Below are positions 17,903 to 26,543 of a stretch of 64,000 bases of DNA, in pieces. Position numbers and translations under genes: made by a program. The first letter of the stretch is position 1. Each line of letters starts with the position of its first letter. The DNA is from GWF sp964610445 (GTDB taxonomy: Bacteria; Patescibacteriota; Microgenomatia; UBA1400; UBA12108). The notes beneath the pieces are model-generated. The model saw nothing but the letters and a program-made list of their open reading frames with translations, searched no databases and was not told the origin of the DNA. The stretch spans positions 1-64,000 of the forward strand of contig CAZSVV010000001.1 of NCBI GenBank assembly GCA_964610445.1, given 5' to 3'.

Positions 17903-18441
17903 TTAGCAGCCAAATACACCTTCGGTGCATGGGATAATGGGAGTATTGCTAGGATCTGCCTTGCCTGTGGTTATGTAGTCTTTGCCGTCTTCTACACCTG
18001 CCCCTGGGTTCCAGAGATCCCAATGGTAACGTAGTTCGCTCCAGCCGACAGTTNNNNNNNNNNCTGGCGACCAAGGGTGCAGTACGCACTGTAACAATGG
18101 ACAATGATCTCTTTATCTTTGGGTAAACGAGCAAAAGAAGCAACAAGCTGTTCTTCGTTCATACTACTAGCTGGGATATTTATGGCAGTGACAAAATGTT
18201 CTTTTTCGTACTCCCCCTGACTACGTAGATCTATCAGGATATATTCTGTCTTTTTTTCGTCAATATACTTTTTAAGTGTTTGAGGTGATACCACAGTCGC
18301 CATCTCACCACGATAAAAATTCTTGATGTGACTTTGTGGACGTGACTCGTAGTACTCAAACAGAGATACACCTAGAAAAGCTCCTAGAAAACTAAAAGCT
18401 AAGGGTATAACTGCTGTCTTTAGAATAGTCTTGATGGACAT
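17903..18441 (-). CDS. Membrane-anchored rhodanese-like protein, interrupted by an assembly gap
   Basis: An N-terminal membrane segment (about 8-28) precedes a rhodanese domain with IDLRSQGEYEKEH, INIPAS and an active-site loop HCYSAYC. The 10-N run at 18054-18063 interrupts it. After the gap the convincing frame is the one ending ELRYHWDLWNPG... CTEGVFGC at 17903; the frame that continues directly across the Ns ends early, so the true gap length differs from 10. Likely an extracytoplasmic sulfurtransferase or cysteine redox protein. Its start is 8 bp after the TspO gene. Confidence 0.7.
18054..18063. other. Assembly gap (10 N) inside the rhodanese gene
   Basis: Ten N. The reading frames on the two sides do not match, so the real length is not 10 bases. 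Confidence 0.95.
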
Positions 18442-18449
18442 AATTGGTA

Positions 18450-18950
18450 TTAGTTTAACATGTAGATGGCGAGATTGAGAAGAGCAGCAAAACTAACCCA
18501 TGCGATATATGGATACAATAGGTATGATGCTGTATTGTTAAGCTTTTTTGACTCCTGGATAGTGCGTACTATAAAGTACCAAAGAGCACCGATCTCAACA
18601 AAGGCAAGACCTGGCTCTTTAAAGCCAAAAAAGAGAATAGACCATAGTGTGTTGAGGATAAGCTGAGTCCAGTATACCTGCCAAAATAGCTTGGCTTTTT
18701 TATCAAACTGATAGCGACGATATATCAGGTAGGCTGAGACACCCATCAAGGTATAGAGAGTCGTCCAGACAGGACCAAAGAGATAGTTGGGTGGAGAGAA
18801 AAATGGCTTATCGAGTGTTGCATACCATGTGGGGATAGCCGAAAAAGTAAAGAGACTACCGAGGAGACCTGCCGACTGAGCGACTACTATAAATAACAAA
18901 AGGAACCAGTAGTTATCCTTGGGTTTATTCCAGGGCCACACAAACTTCAT
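18450..18950 (-). CDS. tspO: TspO/MBR-family tryptophan-rich membrane protein
   Basis: 166 residues with five transmembrane helices. Family features are the W/P-rich stretch WYATLDKPFFSPPNYLFGPVW (about 42-62), TLWSILFFG and a late AWVSFAALLNL. TspO proteins bind porphyrins and sterol-like ligands. The minus-strand TATACT (18963-18958) ends 7 nt before the ATG, a near-leaderless promoter. It is followed closely by the rhodanese gene. Confidence 0.88.
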   Translation of the reverse strand: MKFVWPWNKPKDNYWFLLLFIVVAQSAGLLGSLFTFSAIPTWYATLDKPFFSPPNYLFGPVWTTLYTLMGVSAYLIYRRYQFDKKAKLFWQVYWTQLILNTLWSILFFGFKEPGLAFVEIGALWYFIVRTIQESKKLNNTASYLLYPYIAWVSFAALLNLAIYMLN

Positions 18951-18969
18951 ATAATTTAGTATAGCTTAT

Positions 18970-19265
18970 TTATGACTCTTCTATACGAATAAAGCGAGGG
19001 ACTACTAACCCCTCCCACTCGACAGATTCTAGCCAAGAGTCGAGGTTGCGTACAAAGGGTGGTGCGTCGGTCCGAGCGATATCTTGGTAAATCACGCAAA
19101 CCTTTTGACTGTCCTCTTGGAGCGCGAGCATAACGACTTTGTATTTGCGCTTAGGATACTTGTAATGACGATAGGCTGCACCGACTACGACACTTTTTGA
19201 GGCATCAAAAAGGAGCTTGTTTAATGCTTCGTGATNNNNNNNNNNTGAGAACTATTTTTCTTCAT
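18970..19265 (-). CDS. DUF1653 protein, interrupted by an assembly gap
   Basis: The ATG at 19265 overlaps the stop of the S51 peptidase gene as ATGA. MKKNSS is followed by the 10-N gap (19236-19245), after which an open frame reads EALNKLLFDASKSVVVGAAY, RHYKYPKRKYKVVMLAL and a late CVIYQDIA, ending at a TAA at 18970. The YRHYK...Y.V...VYQ pattern is that of DUF1653, a small domain of unknown function. True length near the gap is uncertain. Confidence 0.65.
19236..19245. other. Assembly gap (10 N) inside the DUF1653 gene
   Basis: Ten N between the DUF1653 start region and the rest of its reading frame. Confidence 0.95.
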
Positions 19266-19876
19266 ATGGTTAGGATTTTTCTATCGTCACCATCTACTAT
19301 CAAAACTTGGTCATCCCTTAGGAGTGTTAGCTTATCTCCCCATTTTTTTATTGTCTCTTTTTCTCTATCTGCGTACTTAGCTTTGCCACTATGAGGAAGG
19401 ATCTGAGTATTAATGAGGCCAAGGCCAGTATAGTCGGTTAACATGGGTGCTGCATTTGTACTATCAAACATAGATGCATGCTCAATGGATGGTGAGAGAA
19501 CAGCGCTACCGGCTGAGCTACCAATATAGATAATCCCCGAGGCTAGCAACTTGGGTAGTACTATTTCCATCCCTGTTTTGCGCATGTGGTAGAGAAGGTA
19601 AAAAACGTTACCACCCTCGAAATAGATGATGTCAAATTTTGAGAGATTTTTTAATAGCTCCTGTTCATTTTTGCCTTTGATGTCGTAATCAGATATCTTA
19701 AAACCCATCGAAACTAGTTTTTGACGGTTAGTGTCTGCCCACGGTCGATTATCGATGGCGTATGGATCTGTGGCGGTTGGGATATACGCAAGAGTTAACT
19801 CAATGGGCGGGCGAGGAAGTAGTGGTTGGATAAGATCAAGAGTAGCGCTGGCTAGGCTAGTTAAGAATAGTTTCAT
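19262..19876 (-). CDS. Peptidase S51 (dipeptidase E-like)
   Basis: 204 residues. IIYFEGGNVFYL (about 84-95), the nucleophile elbow GSSAGS (about 118-123) and a PHSG histidine region match peptidase S51, serine hydrolases with a class-I glutamine amidotransferase-like fold that cleave Asp-X dipeptides. No signal peptide, so cytoplasmic. It sits 1 bp after a small membrane protein and couples to the DUF1653 gene. One of four S51-like proteins in this window. Confidence 0.82.
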   Translation of the reverse strand: MKLFLTSLASATLDLIQPLLPRPPIELTLAYIPTATDPYAIDNRPWADTNRQKLVSMGFKISDYDIKGKNEQELLKNLSKFDIIYFEGGNVFYLLYHMRKTGMEIVLPKLLASGIIYIGSSAGSAVLSPSIEHASMFDSTNAAPMLTDYTGLGLINTQILPHSGKAKYADREKETIKKWGDKLTLLRDDQVLIVDGDDRKILTI

Positions 19877-19877
19877 A

Positions 19878-20174
19878 TTACTTCTTTAGCCCGAGATAGA
19901 GCATTATTAATAGTATAGCTTTGAGTCCGTAGCCAGCGGTCGGATCGAGAGCTAGCTTGGTCAGCGGAGTCATGTTGCCAAATATCAAGTGAAAGATGAT
20001 GCTAAGTGGCAAAACCAAGAGTATCCATCGAAAGTGTGATAACTGCCTTTTGGTAGGTAGTATTATTTTGTTTAGTATGGGGACCAGTAGATAGACACCG
20101 AGATATGCTAGGGTAAAATCAAAAATGGCAAATTCACCAATTCTAAACGAACGTAGATACTCGATAGTTATCAT
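19878..20174 (-). CDS. Hypothetical three- to four-helix membrane protein
   Basis: 98 residues, mostly hydrophobic, family not recognised. It overlaps the HMA chaperone gene by 4 bp and precedes the S51 peptidase by 1 bp, so it belongs to the copper operon transcript. Function unknown. Confidence 0.55.
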   Translation of the reverse strand: MITIEYLRSFRIGEFAIFDFTLAYLGVYLLVPILNKIILPTKRQLSHFRWILLVLPLSIIFHLIFGNMTPLTKLALDPTAGYGLKAILLIMLYLGLKK

Positions 20175-20410
20175 GTGAGGACAGTATAACCTAGTTTGCT
20201 GATGATCTGGGTAAACCTAGCTGGGTTGACCAGCTTAGGATCATAGATCACCACTGATTCTTGTTTGGCATAGCTAGTGATACTACTGATAACCCCTTTT
20301 AATTCTTCTATTTCCCCATCTATATTTAGACTGCAGCTGCTACAGTGGAGACCGGAGAGCTTTAACTTGATTGTCTCGCCTGCCGGTTTCTTTTTGAAAA
20401 AGTTAAACAT
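20171..20410 (-). CDS. Heavy-metal-associated domain protein (copper chaperone-like)
   Basis: 79 residues. A positively charged, Phe-rich N-terminus (MFNFFKKK) is followed by an HMA ferredoxin-like fold with the metal-binding pair C23-x2-C26 in SGLHCSSCSLNI. It probably binds Cu(I) and passes it to or from CopA. It overlaps the SafE-cupredoxin gene by 1 bp. Confidence 0.8.
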   Translation of the reverse strand: MFNFFKKKPAGETIKLKLSGLHCSSCSLNIDGEIEELKGVISSITSYAKQESVVIYDPKLVNPARFTQIISKLGYTVLT

Positions 20411-21453
20411 TAGATAACCTCCATGACTCCACTATACATCCCCATGCTGCAGGAATAAGTATATTTACCCTTTTTCTCGGGAGTAAATTTGTGGACTTTG
20501 CTATCAATAGGTTTTAATACGTCGTAGATATCAAAAGCTTTGAAAGTAAATGCTGTTGCACAGCTATACACCTGACCGTCCGTCTCTAACGTCAATTGTA
20601 CGGGTACTCCTGACTGGACTCGGAAGTAACGTGGGCTATAGCCTCCATTACTTACAGTCAATGTAACTTTTTGAACTCCATTCTCTATTGATACTGATGG
20701 ATCGGGGGTGAGTACTCCAACCGAGTTGTCGTACGGAGGCAAGAGTCTGACTATCTGTGGTCCTAGGCGCTGAATGGAGTAAGGACTATCGGTTACCTGC
20801 AGAATACCATTTAGGCTACTGGCAGCCATAAATATCAGCAGGTATGAGGCGAGACGCAGAAAATCTCTCTTCCATACTTCGGATAATCTAGAAGTGCCTA
20901 TCCCGATTAAATAAAAGAGGGGAACTGTACCTAAGACAAATGCTCCCATGGTGAGCGCACCCTGGATCATCGAACTAGTAGATAGCGCGACGACTGCCAT
21001 CGCCTGGGTGACGCCACAAGGAATAAAGACTGTCAAAAATCCAAGAATGCTCGGAGCAAAGAGGTTGGCTTTTTTTTCGTTATTCTTCATCAATCGATAT
21101 GCCCACTTTGGTGGCTGAAATGACAAATATCTAAAAATAGGATGAACGTCTAATAAGTTGAGGGCTGTTGCTAGCATAAAGAGCGCGGCAAACCCCTGAA
21201 AAAATAGTTTCGCTGTGAGCGAGAGCTCGACTATCCCGCCAAGCGCTCCGAGTAAAGCGCCGAGAATTATGTGACTAACTAGTTTGGCACCTAGAAAAGC
21301 AGAAACAGGAGCGATATCGTCCGTGCCTAGACCAGGACTAGAAGTGACCTTTTTTTGGTTGGCGATTACGCTCGCAAGGAGACCCCCCTGCATAGCTGCA
21401 CATGTGACACCACCAGAGGTTAAACCAGTGAGAAAAATTAACCAGAGATTCAT
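20410..21453 (-). CDS. SafE/TauE-like membrane protein with C-terminal cupredoxin-like domain
   Basis: 347 residues. The N-terminal part (to about 225) has six or seven transmembrane helices of the urease-accessory/SafE type (TSGGVTCAAMQGGLL, FIPCGVTQAMAV). The C-terminal part from about 255 is a beta-rich cupredoxin-like domain ending YTYSCSMGMYSGVMEV, whose Cys and Met residues are plausible copper ligands. It likely handles copper at the membrane. It lies between CopA and the HMA chaperone. Confidence 0.8.
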   Translation of the reverse strand: MNLWLIFLTGLTSGGVTCAAMQGGLLASVIANQKKVTSSPGLGTDDIAPVSAFLGAKLVSHIILGALLGALGGIVELSLTAKLFFQGFAALFMLATALNLLDVHPIFRYLSFQPPKWAYRLMKNNEKKANLFAPSILGFLTVFIPCGVTQAMAVVALSTSSMIQGALTMGAFVLGTVPLFYLIGIGTSRLSEVWKRDFLRLASYLLIFMAASSLNGILQVTDSPYSIQRLGPQIVRLLPPYDNSVGVLTPDPSVSIENGVQKVTLTVSNGGYSPRYFRVQSGVPVQLTLETDGQVYSCATAFTFKAFDIYDVLKPIDSKVHKFTPEKKGKYTYSCSMGMYSGVMEVI

Positions 21454-21463
21454 AGTGCTCCTA

Positions 21464-23662
21464 TCATATACGAGACGCCTTTAAGCGCAAAGAGTTGGTT
21501 ACCACCGAGACGCTAGAGAATGCCATGGCAGCGCCAGCAAAAGCTGGATTGAGAAGGATGCCATAGAGAGGATATAAAAGACCTGCCGCAACTGGGATAC
21601 CAATAATATTGTATGCAAAAGCCCAGAACAAATTTTGCTTGATCACTCTAAATGTGAGTCTCGAGAGCTTGATGGCTTGAGGTAAGCGAGAGAGATTGCC
21701 ACCGAGGAGTGTGATCCCTGCAGACTCGATGGCAACATCGGTGCCAGTACCCATGGCAATGCCAACATCTGCCGATGCTAGAGCAGGAGCATCATTAACA
21801 CCATCTCCGACCATAGCTACTTTGTGTCCTAACTTTTGTAACTCTTTTATTTCGCTAGCTTTGCCGGCTGGTAGGACACCTGCAATTACTTTATCAATGC
21901 CTACCTGCTGGGCGATATAGGCAGCAGTCTCTGGGTGATCACCTGTTAACATGGCAACTTTGATCCCGAGCTTGTGCAGATCTTTGACTACTTTTACAGA
22001 TTCATCTTTGAGAGTATCGCTGATACCTACATAAAGAATTATTTCATTAGTAGTTGCTACCATTACGGGAGTCTCACCACGACTGGCCATCTCGGACATT
22101 AGCTGAGTGTCTACTTCTAAACCGAGTGAAGAAATGTGTCTGAGGTTACCGGCGTAATATGCCTGTTTAGCTACCTTGCCTTGTACCCCCAATCCTGGGT
22201 GTGCAGTAAACTCGCTAACTCTCGCAAAGGAGTCTAGCTTTGCGTAATCTACGATAGCTTGAGCGAGTGGATGCTCTGAGTTATTTTCGAGTGAAGCGAA
22301 GACATTAATAGCCTGATCTTGGGAGAATTTTTTGCTGGCCAAGTGAAGGCTCGAAACCTGTGGGGTGCCTTTGGTTAAAGTGCCTGTTTTGTCGAGAACA
22401 ACATAATCGATGGATCTTAACTTCTCGATTGCTTCGGCATTTTTTATGAGTATTCCGATAGAGGCAGCTTTACCCACAGATACTATTATGGCGGTCGGAG
22501 TAGCGAGTCCGAGAGCGCAAGGACAGGCAATAACCAGGATACCTACAAAACTGAGTAGTCCGAGGAGTGGATTGCCGAGAACTGTCCAGACAATAAAAGT
22601 AAGGACCGAGAGCACTAAGACAACGGGTACAAAGATAGCGGAGATCTGATCAGTTAATCTCTCGATTGGTGCATGACTACCTTGAGCAGCTTCGACCATT
22701 TTGATGATTTGGGACAAGACTGATCCATGACCAACTACGCTTACCCCGACTTGGAGATAACCTTGTTTATTTAGAGTTCCCCCCACGACCTTATCGCCCA
22801 CCATTTTGTCGACTGGGAGAGGTTCGCCAGTTAACATTGACTCGTCGATACTCGATTCACCTTGCACAATTACCCCGTCTACTGGGATTTTGGTTCCTGG
22901 TTTGACGATGACAATGTCGCCGACACTTAGTTCGCTTATCTGTACTTCGTACTCTCTGCCTTTCCTCACTACTAAGGCTGTTTTGGCTTGGAGACCAATC
23001 AGTTTTTTAATTGCTTCGCCAGTTTTATTTTTGGAGCTGGCTTCGAGATATTTTCCCAGTGTAATAAAGCCTATCACCACTATCGTAATATCGTAGTAGA
23101 CCTGATCAACTGCCATGAACGGTGATAGTACATTCTCGAATGCTGTAATTATGAATGAGTAAATATACGCAGTCGAAGTGCCAATGCCAATAAGAGTATC
23201 CATATTGGCAACACGGTATTTGATAAAACTAAGTACTGCGCGAAGATAAGGAAGCCCTACGACAAATAGCATGTATGTCGCCATGATTGGTAGCAAATGA
23301 TGGAAGAAGGTCATTGCAGGATCAGAGTATGGAAAGAACATATCCCATACCATCATTATGATAGAGACCGCAGCCATGGGTAGTGCTATTTTGACCTGAG
23401 ATGAAAGAAGATCCAGCTTGGACTCGTGATTGACTGAATGATCAGAATGATCGTCTGTCGACACATCAATGTGGCAACCAAGTGCTTGAATATCTTTGTT
23501 AAGAAGTGTATCTGACACTAGACCCTCAGATTCTATCTCGATGGTTTCGCTACCATAGTTAACCCTGGCACTAGTTATTCCAGGAATTTTGTTCACTCTA
23601 TTGGTAATAATGCTCGCGCAGCTAGCACAGTGCATCCCGATTACTGGATAGGTTTTTATCAT
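21464..23662 (-). CDS. copA: Copper-translocating P1B-type ATPase
   Basis: 732 residues, normal for one N-terminal metal-binding domain. HMA domain with GMHCASC (C12, C15), a His/Asp-rich spacer (DDHSDHSVNHES), eight transmembrane helices, TGEPLPVDK, the Cu-binding CPC in IACPCALG (about 380), the phosphorylated aspartate in DKTGTLT (about 422) and GDGVNDAPAL. It exports Cu(I). It overlaps the ArsR-YHS regulator gene by 4 bp. Confidence 0.95.
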   Translation of the reverse strand: MIKTYPVIGMHCASCASIITNRVNKIPGITSARVNYGSETIEIESEGLVSDTLLNKDIQALGCHIDVSTDDHSDHSVNHESKLDLLSSQVKIALPMAAVSIIMMVWDMFFPYSDPAMTFFHHLLPIMATYMLFVVGLPYLRAVLSFIKYRVANMDTLIGIGTSTAYIYSFIITAFENVLSPFMAVDQVYYDITIVVIGFITLGKYLEASSKNKTGEAIKKLIGLQAKTALVVRKGREYEVQISELSVGDIVIVKPGTKIPVDGVIVQGESSIDESMLTGEPLPVDKMVGDKVVGGTLNKQGYLQVGVSVVGHGSVLSQIIKMVEAAQGSHAPIERLTDQISAIFVPVVLVLSVLTFIVWTVLGNPLLGLLSFVGILVIACPCALGLATPTAIIVSVGKAASIGILIKNAEAIEKLRSIDYVVLDKTGTLTKGTPQVSSLHLASKKFSQDQAINVFASLENNSEHPLAQAIVDYAKLDSFARVSEFTAHPGLGVQGKVAKQAYYAGNLRHISSLGLEVDTQLMSEMASRGETPVMVATTNEIILYVGISDTLKDESVKVVKDLHKLGIKVAMLTGDHPETAAYIAQQVGIDKVIAGVLPAGKASEIKELQKLGHKVAMVGDGVNDAPALASADVGIAMGTGTDVAIESAGITLLGGNLSRLPQAIKLSRLTFRVIKQNLFWAFAYNIIGIPVAAGLLYPLYGILLNPAFAGAAMAFSSVSVVTNSLRLKASRI

Positions 23663-24099
23663 AAGAGTTTCTTAGCTTTGGTAAATACTTTAAGACATCC
23701 TTTACCGCAAAAATAGTGTCGCACGCCGCCATATTCGGCAGTATGACGCGCCTTAGTAGGAGTGAGTAGCATGTGACAAATAGGATCTACTACCTTTGGC
23801 TCCGAGTCAGTTAACGGCTCTTCATTAGCAAAGTGGTCAACAAATAGTGAAAGGTTGAGTAGCGTGTTATCAGTCAAAGAATAGTAGAGCTCTTTGCCCA
23901 GCTTTTTGGAGTGTACTAGTTTGCTAGCCTTTAGATACATTAGGTGCTGAGATGTTGCGGCTTGGCGCATGCCAGTCATCTGCACAATCTGATTTACAGT
24001 TAGCTCATGACCATGTAGTAAGCAAATAATCTCTAATCTACTTTTATGTCCGAGAGCTTTAAATAGTTTGGCATTCTTTATGATTTCGGTAGTATTCAT
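23659..24099 (-). CDS. ArsR-family repressor with C-terminal YHS/TRASH-like metal domain
   Basis: 146 residues. Residues 5-90 form an ArsR winged helix (LFKALGHKSRLEIICLLHG, RQAATSQHLMYLKASK). Residues from about 104 form a small cysteine-containing YHS/TRASH-like module (VDPICHMLL...HYFCGKGCLKVF) that could sense copper. It heads the copper operon and probably represses it until metal binds. The operator palindrome at 24108-24129 overlaps its own -10 box. Confidence 0.85.
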   Translation of the reverse strand: MNTTEIIKNAKLFKALGHKSRLEIICLLHGHELTVNQIVQMTGMRQAATSQHLMYLKASKLVHSKKLGKELYYSLTDNTLLNLSLFVDHFANEEPLTDSEPKVVDPICHMLLTPTKARHTAEYGGVRHYFCGKGCLKVFTKAKKLL

Positions 24100-24129
24100 A
24101 CCTTAATCATATTCTGTTTTTTGAATATG
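24100..24129 (-). promoter_or_regulatory. Leaderless promoter and operator of the copper operon
   Basis: TATGAT (24111-24106, minus) ends 6 nt before the ATG at 24099. CATATTC-N8-GAATATG (24108-24129) is a perfect inverted repeat overlapping the upstream side of the -10 box, a good candidate ArsR-family operator. Confidence 0.6.
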
Positions 24130-24678
24130 TCAAATAGAGGGAGATAGGGTAGCGATCAAATCGAGGTCTTTTTTGTGTTTATCAGAGAGGATACTGCCTT
24201 TTGATAGGATATCTTTTTTGTGAGCAGATTGATCTTGTACTTCTACCACAAATCCGTAGAGACTCCCCTTTTGAGGCGATGGAAACATCGATGAATCGTT
24301 TACTACTATTTCACCGGATTTTTTGACTACAGAATGTAAATTTTTATACGGGTCTAGCTGAGTCTGAATATAATAAAGATTAAGGACTAGATTCTTTGCA
24401 TGTACATCTATGACTAGTTGAAAGTCGTTTTCCTCAATCTCTATAGTCGGTGCATCAAGGTTTTTACTAATAAAGTTACTAATCAACTTACTAGCGGATT
24501 TACGATCATTTTGACCATAAAAAACTAAATCGATATCTCCGTGATCACGTGTGATCTTGCCAAGGAAAAAGTCTAGACCGTATCCACCATAGACAACTGT
24601 GCGCCAGCCTAGCTCACGAGCAAACACAGAAAAATCTTTGATTAATTTTAGATCTCGGTCAGTTCTATTTGTGATCAT
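24130..24678 (-). CDS. Aminoglycoside/lincosamide-type nucleotidyltransferase
   Basis: 182 residues from the chosen ATG at 24678 (MITNRTDRDLK). GGYGLDFFLGKITRDHGDIDLVF carries the GG...D-x-D core of the nucleotidyltransferase fold in the style of AadA2/LinA-like small-molecule adenylyltransferases. The substrate is unknown and antibiotic resistance should not be assumed. A longer in-frame start would overlap the NUDIX gene by 89 bp; this one overlaps by 14 bp. Confidence 0.7.
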   Translation of the reverse strand: MITNRTDRDLKLIKDFSVFARELGWRTVVYGGYGLDFFLGKITRDHGDIDLVFYGQNDRKSASKLISNFISKNLDAPTIEIEENDFQLVIDVHAKNLVLNLYYIQTQLDPYKNLHSVVKKSGEIVVNDSSMFPSPQKGSLYGFVVEVQDQSAHKKDILSKGSILSDKHKKDLDLIATLSPSI

Positions 24679-25120
24679 AACTACCCTGAAATGCCTGAAT
24701 CGAGCCAACAAAAAATCCATTGTCGGCACCAAAAGATAGCTGAGCAAATTCATCGGGAGTTATCCACTGATAATCGGTGTGTTCGTCGGAAAGAGTCACC
24801 TCTCCCTCCCAATCAGAACATGTGTAGCAGATGCCAAAGACGTTAAGACCAGCAAAAAAACCTTTGGATACATTCATGTGATTGTCGACAAAAATAGGGC
24901 TTACTGTACTAGCGTTGAGACCTGCCTCTTCCATTACTTCCCTTTTTATGGCCTCGATTACGTTTTCACCCTGCTCATATCCACCGCCAGGCAGATCCCA
25001 GTTGCCGCCGCGAGAGTGATCGTCTTCGGCACGCTTGAGGGCTAGTATCTTGCCGTCCTTGCCTACAATGATGCATTTTTGGATTAGCCTGACATTCTGC
25101 AGTATTTTGGGATTTGACAT
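24665..25120 (-). CDS. NUDIX hydrolase
   Basis: 151 residues. GGGYEQGENVIEAIKREVMEEAG is the Nudix box (G-x5-E-x7-R-E-x2-E-E-x-G-like) at about residues 46-68, preceded by a beta strand with LALKRAEDDHSRGGNWDLPGG. It hydrolyses a nucleoside diphosphate linked to another group, probably a house-cleaning enzyme. The ATG at 25120 was preferred because TACAAT (25132-25127) ends 6 nt upstream, giving a leaderless mRNA. Confidence 0.85.
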   Translation of the reverse strand: MSNPKILQNVRLIQKCIIVGKDGKILALKRAEDDHSRGGNWDLPGGGYEQGENVIEAIKREVMEEAGLNASTVSPIFVDNHMNVSKGFFAGLNVFGICYTCSDWEGEVTLSDEHTDYQWITPDEFAQLSFGADNGFFVGSIQAFQGSYDHK

Positions 25121-25124
25121 ATGT

Positions 25125-26063
25125 TTATTGTATCTTATGTATCCCACCCTTACCCCTAACCAATTGCCCTTTGCTACCCAAGTCTATAACCAGTGCTGTG
25201 TGCTCATCTATACCAATGACTTTTGACTCTGCAGGGAGGCTAGAGAGTAGTTTGGTCGCACGGTCTTTCCCGATGTAGCAATAGCTAGTATCTAGTCCTA
25301 CTCCACCCTCTCGATTATTAAAATGAGGAATCACGGTTAGTGGTTCATAAATACCCTTATAGAGATCTAAACCTTTTACCCAATGAAGATCCTCCCCTAC
25401 TTTGTAGATCTCATAGACAGGGAGAGCATGAGTAGAAAAGGTGATCGTAGCGGCAGATGCGAGTATAAGAGTTGCTCTATTTTTCACTTGTTCAATTATT
25501 GACTCTAATGCCTTAGTGCCCTTGAGCTGTCTTATGCCATATGTGGGAGATCCAGGACCCAGGAAGATAATGTCACTCTGCTCTATCTGATCTATGTAAA
25601 TATCATTATTTGCTTCAATTTGAGTATTAATAGGGACAACTTGAATATTAAGATTAAAGTCCGGGAGTGCTGCTAGCAGAAAATCTTTGATCTCCCCATA
25701 CACTGAGTCTACATTTGGCTGAAAGCCGGCAGGAGTAGTGATGAGTGATATTGTTAGATCCCGCTTGCCAAGCTGTAGGAAGGTAGATCGATAGATATCA
25801 ACACTAGTGGGAGCTATCTCTCCGGAGCCAAATAAGATTAAGAAATGCTTTTTGGGTGCTAAACCCGAATCACCTTTTTTCATTACATCCGTAATACCAC
25901 CAGGCACATCGTTAATTAGATAACCTAACTCCTCGATATCGCTACGTATTTTGTCAGCTAGTGAAAAGTTTTTCTCTGCTTTTGCTGCGTTACGATCTGT
26001 GATTAGAGAGCGAATGTTGTCAGGCACTCGGTCTGCGGCAATGGGAGTAAATACTTTGACCAT
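25125..26063 (-). CDS. CysRS C-terminal-like domain fused to an S51/class-I amidotransferase-like domain
   Basis: 312 residues. Residues about 12-62 (VPDNIRSLITDRNAAKAEKN, then FSLADKIRSDIEELGYLIND) match the helical C-terminal domain of cysteinyl-tRNA synthetase. From about 70 an S51/cyanophycinase-like fold follows, with FGSGEIAPTS, IFLGPGSPTYG and a LASAATITFSTH elbow where the usual G-x-S-A-G glycines are replaced. The serine could still be the nucleophile or the domain may be inactive. No CysRS catalytic HIGH/KMSKS part is present. It sits between a hypothetical gene (1 bp) and the NUDIX gene. Confidence 0.7.
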   Translation of the reverse strand: MVKVFTPIAADRVPDNIRSLITDRNAAKAEKNFSLADKIRSDIEELGYLINDVPGGITDVMKKGDSGLAPKKHFLILFGSGEIAPTSVDIYRSTFLQLGKRDLTISLITTPAGFQPNVDSVYGEIKDFLLAALPDFNLNIQVVPINTQIEANNDIYIDQIEQSDIIFLGPGSPTYGIRQLKGTKALESIIEQVKNRATLILASAATITFSTHALPVYEIYKVGEDLHWVKGLDLYKGIYEPLTVIPHFNNREGGVGLDTSYCYIGKDRATKLLSSLPAESKVIGIDEHTALVIDLGSKGQLVRGKGGIHKIQ

Positions 26064-26064
26064 A

Positions 26065-26541
26065 CTAGATTTTGCCAGCTAAGGCAGCATCTATTTCTTT
26101 GAATCTAAGTAATGTATTACTGTTGATCGTCGAACTATAGACAGAAGGGTTATTAGAAACGAGAAAACTTAAGTGTCTGATACCGTGTGACACAACACTT
26201 TTGATAGGAATATCCTTGGGAGCAGGTCGAGATGGATCGCCTGATTGAATAATATTGATATCTGAGATTTGGATTTTAGAGATATCAGATTGAGCAAAGT
26301 CAAAATCGTCAGAGTATACGATGTAAGTTATTATCGTGGATCCAGTAGGCACATAACGCCAGCTAGTTGAGTGGCTAATTAAGCGATTTTTTTCGATAAT
26401 ATCGGTGTTATGCTTTTGAACTAGTAACAGAACCAGGTCGTCTGGGTTGTCTGACTTATTAGATATATCTAACTCGACTTTTTTGTAGAGAATTTCTTCA
26501 TCTACTATTTTGGTGAGAATTACTTCGAGAAAGTATGACAT
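26065..26541 (-). CDS. Hypothetical 158-residue protein
   Basis: Family not recognised. Soluble, no cysteine cluster; contains SWRYVPTGSTIITYIVYSDD near the middle and HGIRHLSFLVSNN near 119. It lies 2 bp from the MFS gene and 1 bp from the CysRS-C fusion gene, so it is part of one operon. Confidence 0.55.
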   Translation of the reverse strand: MSYFLEVILTKIVDEEILYKKVELDISNKSDNPDDLVLLLVQKHNTDIIEKNRLISHSTSWRYVPTGSTIITYIVYSDDFDFAQSDISKIQISDINIIQSGDPSRPAPKDIPIKSVVSHGIRHLSFLVSNNPSVYSSTINSNTLLRFKEIDAALAGKI

Positions 26542-26543
26542 AA

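Noticed and set aside
24130..24678. Antibiotic-resistance adenylyltransferase
   Set aside because: The fold is supported, but similarity is only to the core motif, and the neighbouring genes do not form a resistance cassette.
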